Positions 6,101 through 11,886 of a stretch of 12,390 nucleotides of DNA are shown piece by piece. The stretch covers positions 1 through 12,390 of the forward strand of contig JAHJDK010000241.1 in the NCBI GenBank assembly GCA_018812505.1, read 5' to 3'. This stretch comes from Nanobdellota archaeon. GTDB taxonomy: Archaea > Nanobdellota > Nanobdellia > Woesearchaeales > GCA-2686295. The notes under the pieces were generated by a model. The model did no database searches. It saw nothing but the letters and a program-made list of their open reading frames with translations, and was not told the DNA's origin. The first letter of the stretch is position 1. Each line of letters begins with the position of its first letter. The position numbers and the translations under genes were made by a program.

Positions 6101-8351
6101 AGATGCTTTATATTTAGATATAGCTAAGATTCTGTCAAAGACTCTTTACTCAAACAACGTCATAGACAAAGATGAGTTTAATGCACTAGAAAATACCTAT
6201 AAAGAGTTAAAAGCTGCTACAGGCAAAAGCATGTCTTTATACGATATGAGAGTTGCCTTGATTAGAAAAGCAATGATTGTGTTAAACCCTGAAAACAAAG
6301 CTTTAAGGCTTAATAATATGAAGATAGAACTCAGCCAAGAACAAATAGATAATTACATAAAATTATCCGGTTATCAGAAGATTGTTAATGAGTTGTATTC
6401 CAAAAAATCCTTGTCAGATAAAGAGAGAAAAGACGTTTTAGACGCAACTGATAAGAGGACGAAGCTTAAGAATGCAATGTGGGAAGCTTGTTATCCTTAC
6501 CTTGATATGAAGCCAGCTGACAAGACATGGTATGAATGGTGGGCTTACCTTGCAGGTCTTACAAGTAGTGAAGGAGAATCAGCAGGAGGAGCTGATGGAA
6601 ACGACGGAGCCACAATCGAGACAGAAGAAGGAACAACTATTACAACAATTCCCCTATGTGGAGCAACAATCGATGATTCAAACTACGACACATATGTTGA
6701 TGAGAATGGAGTCTTTAAATACTCTAAAGTTGACTGCGAACCTTACAACACAGGATTAACGATTAATATTGGAAATGACAAAGAAATAACCTTTAAAAAC
6801 GTTAAAATCCATGCCAAGGAATTCGGACTAAATATTATTAGCGGTAGTGTATACATCTATGAATCAAATATTAAAAGTGAAGATGTTGGAATCTTATTTA
6901 AGGATGGAACTTTAGAAGTATATAGTTCAACAGTTTTATCAGAAGTCGGAATTAAATCGGAAAAAAATACCTTAAAAATTGAAGGTAGCACTATTTTCGG
7001 AAGAACTTGCGATATCATAGATGAAACTTTTAATCTTAAGCTTGATGGTTTTGTAATTCAAGATAAAGGAATTAATTTTAATTATTGTTTGGAACAAGTT
7101 AAAGAAGGTTATGATGATTCCAAATATGACTGCAGGGTAACTATTAATAAAGACAACTATGATGAGCTTGTTACAAATAAAGTGTTAACTGGTTTACCTA
7201 GCATTATGGGTTGTAAAAGAGCAGGAGCAACTCTTGACACTGGTAGTGGTCCAACTTTAACAATCGACTTGCCAGCTGATAAAGAGATTTACTTAAATAA
7301 TATGGATATAACAGGTGATACAGCCCTTAAAATACTTAACGGAATAGTGTATATCAAAGGAGGAAGTTTTGTTGGAGAAAACAAAAACATGATAGGTGAT
7401 ACTCCTTTAGGTCCAGGAATTTCCGTTCAAGGCGGCGAAGTAAAAATGACAGGTGTAAAGATGGGTGGTAATGTTGGATTATTAGTTGGTACGCAAAACA
7501 TGGGAGAAACTAATATTAAAGTTGAACTCGATAATTGCGAAGCAAAAGGTCATGATGGCATTACAATTTATTCTGGAAGAATTCACATAACTGATGGAGT
7601 AATTATGGGTACTGGAAAGGCAAATGCTTTATCTGCAGGTGTATCAAATGCTAATTATAAAAATGATGGAAAGGTTGGTACTGGTTTTGGAATAACTATA
7701 TACGAAAAGGGATCTCTGCAATTAATTAACAAACCTTTTGTTAGTGGTACGAAACGTGATATTATTGACTGCACGAAGAAATTTTATCGTATGGGATATG
7801 AATTAGTAGATGAAGGTGTAAATAATTATTGTAATTATTTAAACAGAGAACCTGACAATATTTTCGAAAAGGGATACTCTAATTTTTGGGAAAACTGGAA
7901 CGGCGAGGAAGAAACAACTCCTACTGAACCTTCAACAGCACCAAGTGATGATGGATTTACTATCACCAGTCTCTGCCCTGAGGGTTGGACTGTGCCTGAT
8001 GTGACTACTAAAGCAACTGTTGTTGAAGATAATGGTCATGCAGCTTGTAGAGCTAAACATCCTGATCCTGCTTGGAGTTGCCAGTGTGCTATGAGTGAAT
8101 GGACTGCTGCTAAGTGTGACAATTCAGCTGACTGTGAGAGAAAATTATGTAGTGATGAATCTGTTATAACTATGTATTGTTGCAGCACTTCTGCAGCTAA
8201 AGATAAACCTACTGTGGAAGCGAATCCTCAAAAAACTACATACTCGAAAAATAGTGAGTTGAAAAAAAAAGCTACTTCAAGAACACCTACTGTTCGTGTA
8301 AACACTGGCAATCCAGGTAATGTTGGGAGTGCAAGTTTTGGTTCATCATAA
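3138..8351 (+). CDS. Giant secreted protein with tandem beta-helix domains and two Cys-rich modules
   Basis: A 1737-residue protein, unrecognised as a whole. A signal peptide is visible at 1-23 (MRKYS, a hydrophobic core, then AVA before Ser24). Residues 24-581 are mixed and cysteine-free. A cysteine-rich region follows at 582-688 (12 Cys, ending MYCCS), then a long region of unknown fold to about 1145. After an acidic, Gly-rich linker come two related repeat domains at about 1174-1317 and 1332-1565, with alternating short hydrophobic strands and Asn/Gly turns such as GSVYIYESNI and GIVYIKGGSF, typical of right-handed beta-helices. A Thr/Pro linker (about 1592-1608) leads to a second cysteine module (1613-1683) and a Ser/Thr/Gly tail. 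There is no C-terminal membrane anchor, sortase-like signal or catalytic motif that I can name. An adhesive or envelope role is an inference from secretion, size and repeats. Confidence 0.85.
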   Translation: MRKYSLIGLLLVCLALMSTFAVASPMSVSDYLVGHMTKMSQEELSSVSPLDIVKAMEKIANVEIKDAKIYKDGYEVKSEAETSVYMSDEQLSKNAQTIAVSLYKEAGYSDEEIASMLAAANQKIADNDRIAYTSINVKNHRLHNLTGFLLAYFNNNNPKIMSVAELSKFSSSKITIIKDKDGMINRYYKPQYSTDKRGNFNQDTLLMVYMIIATKIAEENPEYISEMEREELSITNQGAVLNAVNKKDSNRREIGNDYFAKNLPRKTFTEIRDLFDNEKLLLRTVANYESVYEIQKVYGVTNIQDRSVAYDKNKGILLKFGLSDYNSRKMVYVTFANLGLVLDQGAMPKLKMGKDDYIYLQKALSSYRNFEEIYPEIGLSDGALVEFSQNKFKDKQVIETSVSKLSKITGQVTGSDTFDFEVVNLNTEILFSGKAVDLSDMYAQVSNKNGFNEPGEYLYTVYYANGINDTWTSTIAEEKPNIMMIISSLWNNIFSDEEPEMKYKVEIVQVDESVTLVTVRDTGEAWDVILNTPGVTKATITHIKTGRVVNDPYPSVKGLGSISGNVVAEETGDQTEVSSDFCESQGFIIKDPDTSAKHLYKCTSKTEAQACSNELKKVGEVETIPNFRPKLLEKCGQLFADNSDNKVCQEHNADWSCQCSMEQCDANSEECQTGLCQNPAVLSMYCCSDAAAGNEKGGFLKNIGKKMGVLFNGRKIESSNPIVIPRKTLKESTYGFTAEQMKLFDALAEAQKNADYDLRDKIVNILKDDHKIDARDLTKYPKATPETTWSDHWASLGSKVNVEKEVNRLKENIGDKNAVYVLRDTTGAFHLVEDVDGNQIDISTDKNNYLIVDASKVKEKTTIKFSSQRKILNKKGQTNALGSFSIDEDGGLISGGNLFGKRMADNPELNFATNAPNMKVLTKSSVFYIDDGDINIFLSVTAADEFEKITELQKLLNDNKCTGWWKGEAPMSGVTKEGRQCNEWAAQRDALYLDIAKILSKTLYSNNVIDKDEFNALENTYKELKAATGKSMSLYDMRVALIRKAMIVLNPENKALRLNNMKIELSQEQIDNYIKLSGYQKIVNELYSKKSLSDKERKDVLDATDKRTKLKNAMWEACYPYLDMKPADKTWYEWWAYLAGLTSSEGESAGGADGNDGATIETEEGTTITTIPLCGATIDDSNYDTYVDENGVFKYSKVDCEPYNTGLTINIGNDKEITFKNVKIHAKEFGLNIISGSVYIYESNIKSEDVGILFKDGTLEVYSSTVLSEVGIKSEKNTLKIEGSTIFGRTCDIIDETFNLKLDGFVIQDKGINFNYCLEQVKEGYDDSKYDCRVTINKDNYDELVTNKVLTGLPSIMGCKRAGATLDTGSGPTLTIDLPADKEIYLNNMDITGDTALKILNGIVYIKGGSFVGENKNMIGDTPLGPGISVQGGEVKMTGVKMGGNVGLLVGTQNMGETNIKVELDNCEAKGHDGITIYSGRIHITDGVIMGTGKANALSAGVSNANYKNDGKVGTGFGITIYEKGSLQLINKPFVSGTKRDIIDCTKKFYRMGYELVDEGVNNYCNYLNREPDNIFEKGYSNFWENWNGEEETTPTEPSTAPSDDGFTITSLCPEGWTVPDVTTKATVVEDNGHAACRAKHPDPAWSCQCAMSEWTAAKCDNSADCERKLCSDESVITMYCCSTSAAKDKPTVEANPQKTTYSKNSELKKKATSRTPTVRVNTGNPGNVGSASFGSS
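5079..5201 (+). repeat. Cys-rich module, copy 1 (protein-level repeat)
   Basis: Encodes residues 648-688 with the order C-x3-H, WSCQC, M, CD, C, LC, MYCCS. The same order recurs at 1637-1683. The even spacing and CC pair suggest a disulfide-stapled domain. Confidence 0.8.
6657..7088 (+). repeat. Beta-helix-like domain, copy 1 (protein-level repeat)
   Basis: Encodes residues 1174-1317. It shares with copy 2 the landmarks TI...NYD near its start, a Cys, DKEI followed by a beta coil with a GxVYI strand, then DIID and a closing NxNYC. Confidence 0.65.
7131..7832 (+). repeat. Beta-helix-like domain, copy 2 (protein-level repeat)
   Basis: Encodes residues 1332-1565, a longer version of copy 1 with the same opening (TINKDNYDEL), DKEIYLNN, GIVYIKGG, RDIID and VNNYC landmarks, plus about 90 more residues, apparently extra beta-helix coils in its middle. 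Confidence 0.65.
8046..8186 (+). repeat. Cys-rich module, copy 2 (protein-level repeat)
   Basis: Encodes residues 1637-1683, matching copy 1 at the C-x3-H, WSCQC, CD, C, LC and MYCCS positions. It stands close to the C-terminus, so the two copies flank the beta-helix section. Confidence 0.8.
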
Positions 8352-8352
8352 A

Positions 8353-8361
8353 TTATTTAAA
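8353..8361 (+). promoter_or_regulatory. TATA-like box for GluRS
   Basis: TTATTTAAA, centred about 28 bases before the ATG at 8385, in the 33-base gap after the giant gene. It implies a leaderless GluRS mRNA. Confidence 0.5.
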
Positions 8362-8376
8362 CCCATATCCCAATTC

Positions 8377-8384
8377 TTTTTTTT
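8377..8384 (+). terminator. T-run between giant protein gene and GluRS
   Basis: Eight T immediately before the GluRS start codon. It can terminate the upstream surface operon, while GluRS initiates at its end from its own TATA box. Confidence 0.45.
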
Positions 8385-10055
8385 ATGGATTTAATTATTG
8401 AGAAGTATGCTTTGGAAAACGCTGTGCGTTACAAAGGCAAGGCTAATCCTGGTGCAGTTATCGGTTCTTGCATTAAAGAGAATGATTCTTTAAAGAGTGA
8501 TATGAAAACTCTTGGAAAAAAAGTTTCTGAGATTGTCAAAAAAGTTAATGCTTTGTCTTTTGAAGAGCAAAAAGCTAAGCTTGAGTCTTTGGCTCCTGAA
8601 TTGCTGGAGAAAAAGAAGGGTGAGAAAAAGGGCTTATTTGATTCTTTCAAAGTTGAAGGTTCTGTAGTAACTGCTTTTCCGCCTGAACCCAGCAAGTACA
8701 TGCACATCGGTCATGCAAAAGCTTTGTTCATCAATTATTGCTTTGCCAAGAAGTTCAACGGCAAATTCATCTTAAGATTTGAAGATACTAACCCAGAGCT
8801 TGCTAAGAAGGAGTTTTATGATATCCTGCTGAAGGATGTAAAGTGGTTGGGTGTTAAGCCTGACTCTGTTCAGTATGCTTCTGATCACATGCTTGACTTT
8901 TACAGGTTTTGTGACAAGCTCATTAATCTTGGCAAGGCTTACATCTGTACTTGTCCTCAGGAGAAGATTCGTGAAGGCAGAATGAGTGGTAAACCCTGTG
9001 ATTGCAGGTACAATCATATCAGAGAGAACTTGATTGCCTGGAAAAACATGCCTGATTACAAAGAAGGTGAAGCAATCGTCAGGTTGAAGATTGATTTGAA
9101 GCACAAGAATTCTACTATGAGAGACCCTACTATTTTCAGAATCATCAAGAAGCCTCATTGTCGAGTTGGCAAGAAATACATTGTCTGGCCTAATTATGAT
9201 TTTGAAAACGCTGTAATGGATGGTTTGCAGGGAGTCACTCACAGATTCAGAAGCAAGGAGTTTGAGATGAGAAATGAGCTCCAGCGATACATCCAGAGGT
9301 TGTTGAGTCTGCCTGAAACTTCTATTCTGGAGTTTGCAAGGTTCAATCTCAAGGGTGTTGAGAGTTCTGGCAGAAAAATTAGAGAGCTTATAAATAATAA
9401 TGAGTTAACTGGCTGGGATGATCCTTCTTTGACAACTTTAATAGCTCTTAAAAGGAGAGGTTTTCTTCCTGAAGCTATCAAGAATTTTGTTTTAAGCACT
9501 GGTATTACTAAGTCTGAGTCAACTCTTACATGGGATGATTTTATCATGCATAACAAACGCTTATTAGATTCAGATTGTAATCGTTATTTCTTCATTAAGG
9601 ATCCTGTTAGGGTTAGGATTCATGATGCTCCCAGCAAGGTTGTCAAGCTGAAGTTGCACCCTGAAGATGTTAAGAAAGGTTTTCGAACTTTCAAAACTAA
9701 TGAGTTGTTTTACTTGTCTAAAGATGATTTTTCCATGATTCAGGATAAAAAAATTTACAGGTTAATGGATTGTATTAATTTTGTGAAGAAAAAGGATTAC
9801 TTTGTTTATCTGGACGATAAACTTGAGACTTACAAGAATTCTGGAGATATGATTGTTCACTGGCTGCCCTTTGAGATGAAAAAATTGGTTGAAGTAGATG
9901 TTTTGATGCCTGACAATAAGGTTGTTTGTGGTTTGGCTGAGCCTCTTGTCTGGAATTTAAAGAATGGTTCTATAGTGCAGTTTGAAAGATTCGGCTTTTG
10001 CAGGCTTGACAAGAAAAACAAGACAAAACTGTATTTTCGCTTTACTCATAAATAG
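8385..10055 (+). CDS. gltX: Glutamyl-tRNA synthetase, archaeal type
   Basis: A 556-residue class I synthetase that charges tRNA with glutamate. Residues 1-75 form the archaeal N-terminal helical region (KYALENAVRYKGKANPGAVIG). The catalytic domain carries FPPEPS (98-103) and HIGH (107-110), RFEDTNP (131-137), a cysteine cluster C188/C190/C205/C207 fitting a zinc site, and YDFENAVMDGLQGVTH near 271-286. The KMSKS loop is the degenerate SSGRK (327-331), followed by GWDDPSLTTLIALKRRGF. The remainder (about 395-556) is the beta-barrel anticodon-binding region. Archaeal GluRS usually also charges tRNA-Gln, corrected by GatDE; that is family knowledge and not visible here. Length and motifs are normal. 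The start is set by the TATA spacing and the conserved N-terminus. Confidence 0.96.
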   Translation: MDLIIEKYALENAVRYKGKANPGAVIGSCIKENDSLKSDMKTLGKKVSEIVKKVNALSFEEQKAKLESLAPELLEKKKGEKKGLFDSFKVEGSVVTAFPPEPSKYMHIGHAKALFINYCFAKKFNGKFILRFEDTNPELAKKEFYDILLKDVKWLGVKPDSVQYASDHMLDFYRFCDKLINLGKAYICTCPQEKIREGRMSGKPCDCRYNHIRENLIAWKNMPDYKEGEAIVRLKIDLKHKNSTMRDPTIFRIIKKPHCRVGKKYIVWPNYDFENAVMDGLQGVTHRFRSKEFEMRNELQRYIQRLLSLPETSILEFARFNLKGVESSGRKIRELINNNELTGWDDPSLTTLIALKRRGFLPEAIKNFVLSTGITKSESTLTWDDFIMHNKRLLDSDCNRYFFIKDPVRVRIHDAPSKVVKLKLHPEDVKKGFRTFKTNELFYLSKDDFSMIQDKKIYRLMDCINFVKKKDYFVYLDDKLETYKNSGDMIVHWLPFEMKKLVEVDVLMPDNKVVCGLAEPLVWNLKNGSIVQFERFGFCRLDKKNKTKLYFRFTHK

Positions 10056-10070
10056 CAAGATTGTATAAAC

Positions 10071-10097
10071 ATAAATTTTATTATGCATAAAATTTAT
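10071..10097 (+). repeat. Perfect 11-base inverted repeat at the histone promoter
   Basis: ATAAATTTTAT (10071-10081), spacer TATGC, then ATAAAATTTAT (10087-10097). The right arm overlaps the BRE/TATA of the histone-fold gene, and the whole lies 15 bases after the GluRS stop. It could be an operator or, less likely, a weak terminator stem. Confidence 0.6.
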
Positions 10098-10100
10098 ATA
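10093..10100 (+). promoter_or_regulatory. TATA box of the histone-fold gene
   Basis: TTTATATA, centred about 40 bases before the ATG at 10136, predicting a transcript start near 10122 and a leader of about 14 bases that includes the Shine-Dalgarno AGGTGA (10124-10129). Confidence 0.6.
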
Positions 10101-10135
10101 TTGCAATTCACATTTTCTCTTTTAGGTGAATAACA

Positions 10136-10306
10136 ATGTCTGATTTATATATAGTGAAGGCGAAGATTAAAGAATTATCCGGAGATTTGAACGTAGCTTC
10201 TGATTTTCCAGATGTGTTGAATGAGAAGGTTAAAAACTTAATACTAGAGGCTATCAACAGAGCGAAAGCGAATGGTAGAAGAACTCTTATGGGTAAGGAT
10301 ATTTAA
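10136..10306 (+). CDS. Small archaeal histone-fold protein (DUF1931-like)
   Basis: A 56-residue protein. After a short N-terminal helix (VKAKIKELSG) comes a loop NVASDFPDV, a long central helix with LNEKVKNLILEAINRAKANG, then RRTLMGKDI. This loop-helix-R(R/K)TL-x3-D pattern is that of small single histone folds related to DUF1931, now often grouped with the face-to-face histones, rather than the HMfB type. Such proteins bind DNA as oligomers; Arg47 and Arg48 before Thr49 are the typical DNA-contact area. The ATG has AGGTGA 6 bases upstream. The stop overlaps the stop of the convergent coiled-coil gene by 4 bases (10303-10306). Family assignment rests on memory of the motif, without a search. 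Confidence 0.8.
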   Translation: MSDLYIVKAKIKELSGDLNVASDFPDVLNEKVKNLILEAINRAKANGRRTLMGKDI

Positions 10307-10782
10307 GCACTGTCTTTCTTTGGCGGCGGTGGAATGTTAAGAATTCCTTTTGGTCTCTCTGGCAGCTCTATTTCTTCTTTTATCTCAGTTACAGGTTCTT
10401 CTTTTGGCGCTTCATCTTTTTTAGGAACATCAAATAACTTGTCAAATTCTTCCAGTTCGTTTTGTAAGTCCTCAAATATTGGTGGATGAATCACCATGTC
10501 TTCATGATGGATTACAGTATCTGGAGCAGTTATTTTTTCACCTTCCAAAGATGTTCTCAGCATTTCCATCCTGTCTTTTATCATTGATAATTTTTCTTTG
10601 CTGACAGCACTTTTCAGTTTTTTGAATAATTTTTCTGCAGTCGCTAATTCTTTCTTTAGTTCGTTTTTAGAATCTGTTTTTTGGAAGCTAAAGGTTTCTA
10701 CTTCACCATTTTTTTTTACTTTGACAGTTGTCTTGCTTGCTTTTGATGCTGCAGTGAAGAAATCTCTTGTGAAAAAATTCAT
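10303..10782 (-). CDS. Coiled-coil protein with acidic, proline-rich tail, unknown function
   Basis: A 159-residue soluble protein without signal peptide or membrane segment. Residues 1-35 are basic (FFTRDFFTAASKASKTTVKVKKNG), 38-77 form a Lys/Glu-rich helical coiled-coil stretch, then VIHHEDMVIHPP precedes a second helix (LQNELEEFDKLFD). The tail is an E/K/P-rich disordered region ending in IPPPPKKDSA. The ATG overlaps the stop of the upstream gene (ATGA), so translation is coupled and the two products probably work together. It is convergent with the histone-fold gene, overlapping it by 4 bases. I do not recognise the family. Confidence 0.75.
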   Translation of the reverse strand: MNFFTRDFFTAASKASKTTVKVKKNGEVETFSFQKTDSKNELKKELATAEKLFKKLKSAVSKEKLSMIKDRMEMLRTSLEGEKITAPDTVIHHEDMVIHPPIFEDLQNELEEFDKLFDVPKKDEAPKEEPVTEIKEEIELPERPKGILNIPPPPKKDSA

Positions 10783-11267
10783 TTTTTATTTCCAAATAAT
10801 CCTTTGTTTTGCTGTCTATTAAAATCAGGGAAGTCATCACCTAATCTTGATGTTGATGGCATGGAATTCATCTTTGGTGGTGTAGGCATAGTCCTGTTTT
10901 GCATAGGTGGTTTTTGCATTTGCATCTCACTATTCGGCGGTGTGCTTTGCTTTACAAAACCAGTTGGTGGTCCTCCTTTGACAAGGTTTGCAAGTGCCAC
11001 TATCCCTTCTGCAATCTTAGCATTCTGGTCTGATATCTGCTTTAATACCTGCATAGGACTTGATTCTGAATAATCTTTTATTATGTCGTCTTGAGCGTCT
11101 TCAAATATGCTTATCAGTTTTTTTATGGTATCATTCAAATCTTCCATTGTGTCCAGTATATTCTTGTTTTGCTTTGAATTTGGGTATGGACTTTTTTTTA
11201 GTCGTTCAACCTCTTTCCTTAACGCTTCTAATTCTTCATGCGGTAGAAGTTCATAATCATCAGACAT
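10779..11267 (-). CDS. Coiled-coil protein with Met/Pro/Asn-rich tail, unknown function
   Basis: A 162-residue cytoplasmic-looking protein. It starts MSDDYELLPHEELEALRKEVERLKK, an opening I associate with conserved uncharacterised DPANN proteins. Helices predicted at 10-27 and about 38-64 and 75-96 contain heptad-like leucine/isoleucine spacing. From about 98 the sequence is low-complexity, rich in Pro, Met, Gln and Asn (QMQKPPMQNRTMPTPPKM), ending FGNKK. GAGGTG (11278-11273) lies 5 bases before the ATG. It is the first gene of a two-gene unit, overlapping the next by 4 bases. A scaffold or filament-associated role is possible, but nothing in the sequence proves it. Confidence 0.78.
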   Translation of the reverse strand: MSDDYELLPHEELEALRKEVERLKKSPYPNSKQNKNILDTMEDLNDTIKKLISIFEDAQDDIIKDYSESSPMQVLKQISDQNAKIAEGIVALANLVKGGPPTGFVKQSTPPNSEMQMQKPPMQNRTMPTPPKMNSMPSTSRLGDDFPDFNRQQNKGLFGNKK

Positions 11268-11272
11268 ATCAA

Positions 11273-11278
11273 CACCTC
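11273..11278 (-). promoter_or_regulatory. Shine-Dalgarno site for the 162-residue coiled-coil gene
   Basis: GAGGTG, 5 bases before the ATG at 11267. Confidence 0.65.
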
Positions 11279-11305
11279 TTTCTTTTATCTTTAAAAGTTC
11301 ATTAC

Positions 11306-11313
11306 TATTTAAA
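11306..11313 (-). promoter_or_regulatory. TATA-like box of the coiled-coil gene pair
   Basis: TTTAAATA on the minus strand, about 42 bases before the ATG at 11267. It predicts a short leader carrying the Shine-Dalgarno site. Confidence 0.45.
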
Positions 11314-11332
11314 TTTTACTCTAATAACAACA

Positions 11333-11340
11333 TTTAAAAA
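11333..11340 (+). promoter_or_regulatory. TATA-like box for the FAD synthetase gene
   Basis: TTTAAAAA, centred about 26 bases before the ATG at 11363, implying a leaderless mRNA. It is divergent from the coiled-coil pair. Confidence 0.5.
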
Positions 11341-11362
11341 ACTCATTATCTATACTTGTTTA

Positions 11363-11770
11363 ATGGTTAAGGTCATGGCTTTTGGCACTTTTGACGTGTT
11401 TCACAAGGGACATGAAGATTATTTGAGGCAGGCAAAGAGTTTTGGTGATTTATTAGTTGTGGTTGTCGCCAAGAATTCCAATGTTCTGAGACTAAAGGGT
11501 AAAGCGCCTCTTCTTAGCGAGAAAAAACGTTTGAAAGCTGTTTCTGAATGCAAGTACGTTGACAAAGCGATTCTTGGCGATGAAAATGATACTATGAAAG
11601 TTGTTGTTGACGAGAAGCCTGATGTTATCTGTTTGGGTTATGATCAAAGGATTAATGAGGGATTACTCTCTGATGATTTGATAGACAGGGGTTTGAAAAA
11701 TGTTTTTATCGTTAGAACAAGCGCTTACATGCCTGAAGTTTATAAGAGTTCTAGGCTGAAGAGTTCTTAG
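11363..11770 (+). CDS. ribL: FAD synthetase (FMN adenylyltransferase), RibL type
   Basis: A 135-residue cytidylyltransferase-fold protein. GTFD (8-11) and FHKGH (13-17, the HxGH nucleotide-binding motif) lie at the N-terminus, followed by AKSFGDLLVVVVAKN, the conserved YVDKAILGDEND, a GYDQ motif and the late KSSRL, which corresponds to the second nucleotide-binding motif (SSxR). The order and the GYDQ segment match archaeal RibL, which makes FAD from FMN and ATP (or the CTP analogue), better than TagD-type glycerol-3-phosphate cytidylyltransferases. The open frame extends further upstream to 11060, but homology begins at ATG 11363 and a TATA-like box sits 26 bases before it, so the longer start is rejected. 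Size is at the short end of the family. Confidence 0.88.
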   Translation: MVKVMAFGTFDVFHKGHEDYLRQAKSFGDLLVVVVAKNSNVLRLKGKAPLLSEKKRLKAVSECKYVDKAILGDENDTMKVVVDEKPDVICLGYDQRINEGLLSDDLIDRGLKNVFIVRTSAYMPEVYKSSRLKSS

Positions 11771-11783
11771 AATTTCCGGAAAA

Positions 11784-11796
11784 TTTTTGGTTTTTT
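11784..11796 (+). terminator. T-rich terminator after RibL
   Basis: Two T-runs (five and six T, separated by GG) begin 14 bases after the stop and follow a palindrome TTTCCGGAAA (11773-11782). Typical of archaeal oligo-T termination. Confidence 0.4.
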
Positions 11797-11855
11797 ATTG
11801 AAAACTATTATAAATTAGTGTTAGGATAATTTGGATTATTGAAAAAAACACAAAA

Positions 11856-11863
11856 TATTTAAA
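11856..11863 (+). promoter_or_regulatory. TATA-like box for the wHTH-nucleotidyltransferase gene
   Basis: TATTTAAA, centred about 27 bases before the ATG at 11887. Confidence 0.5.
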
Positions 11864-11886
11864 CAACTGTATATAATTAGATACAT

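Noticed and set aside
11060..11362. N-terminal extension of the RibL frame upstream of ATG 11363
   Set aside because: The extension runs antisense through the coiled-coil gene and its promoter, shows no family similarity, and the TATA spacing supports ATG 11363.
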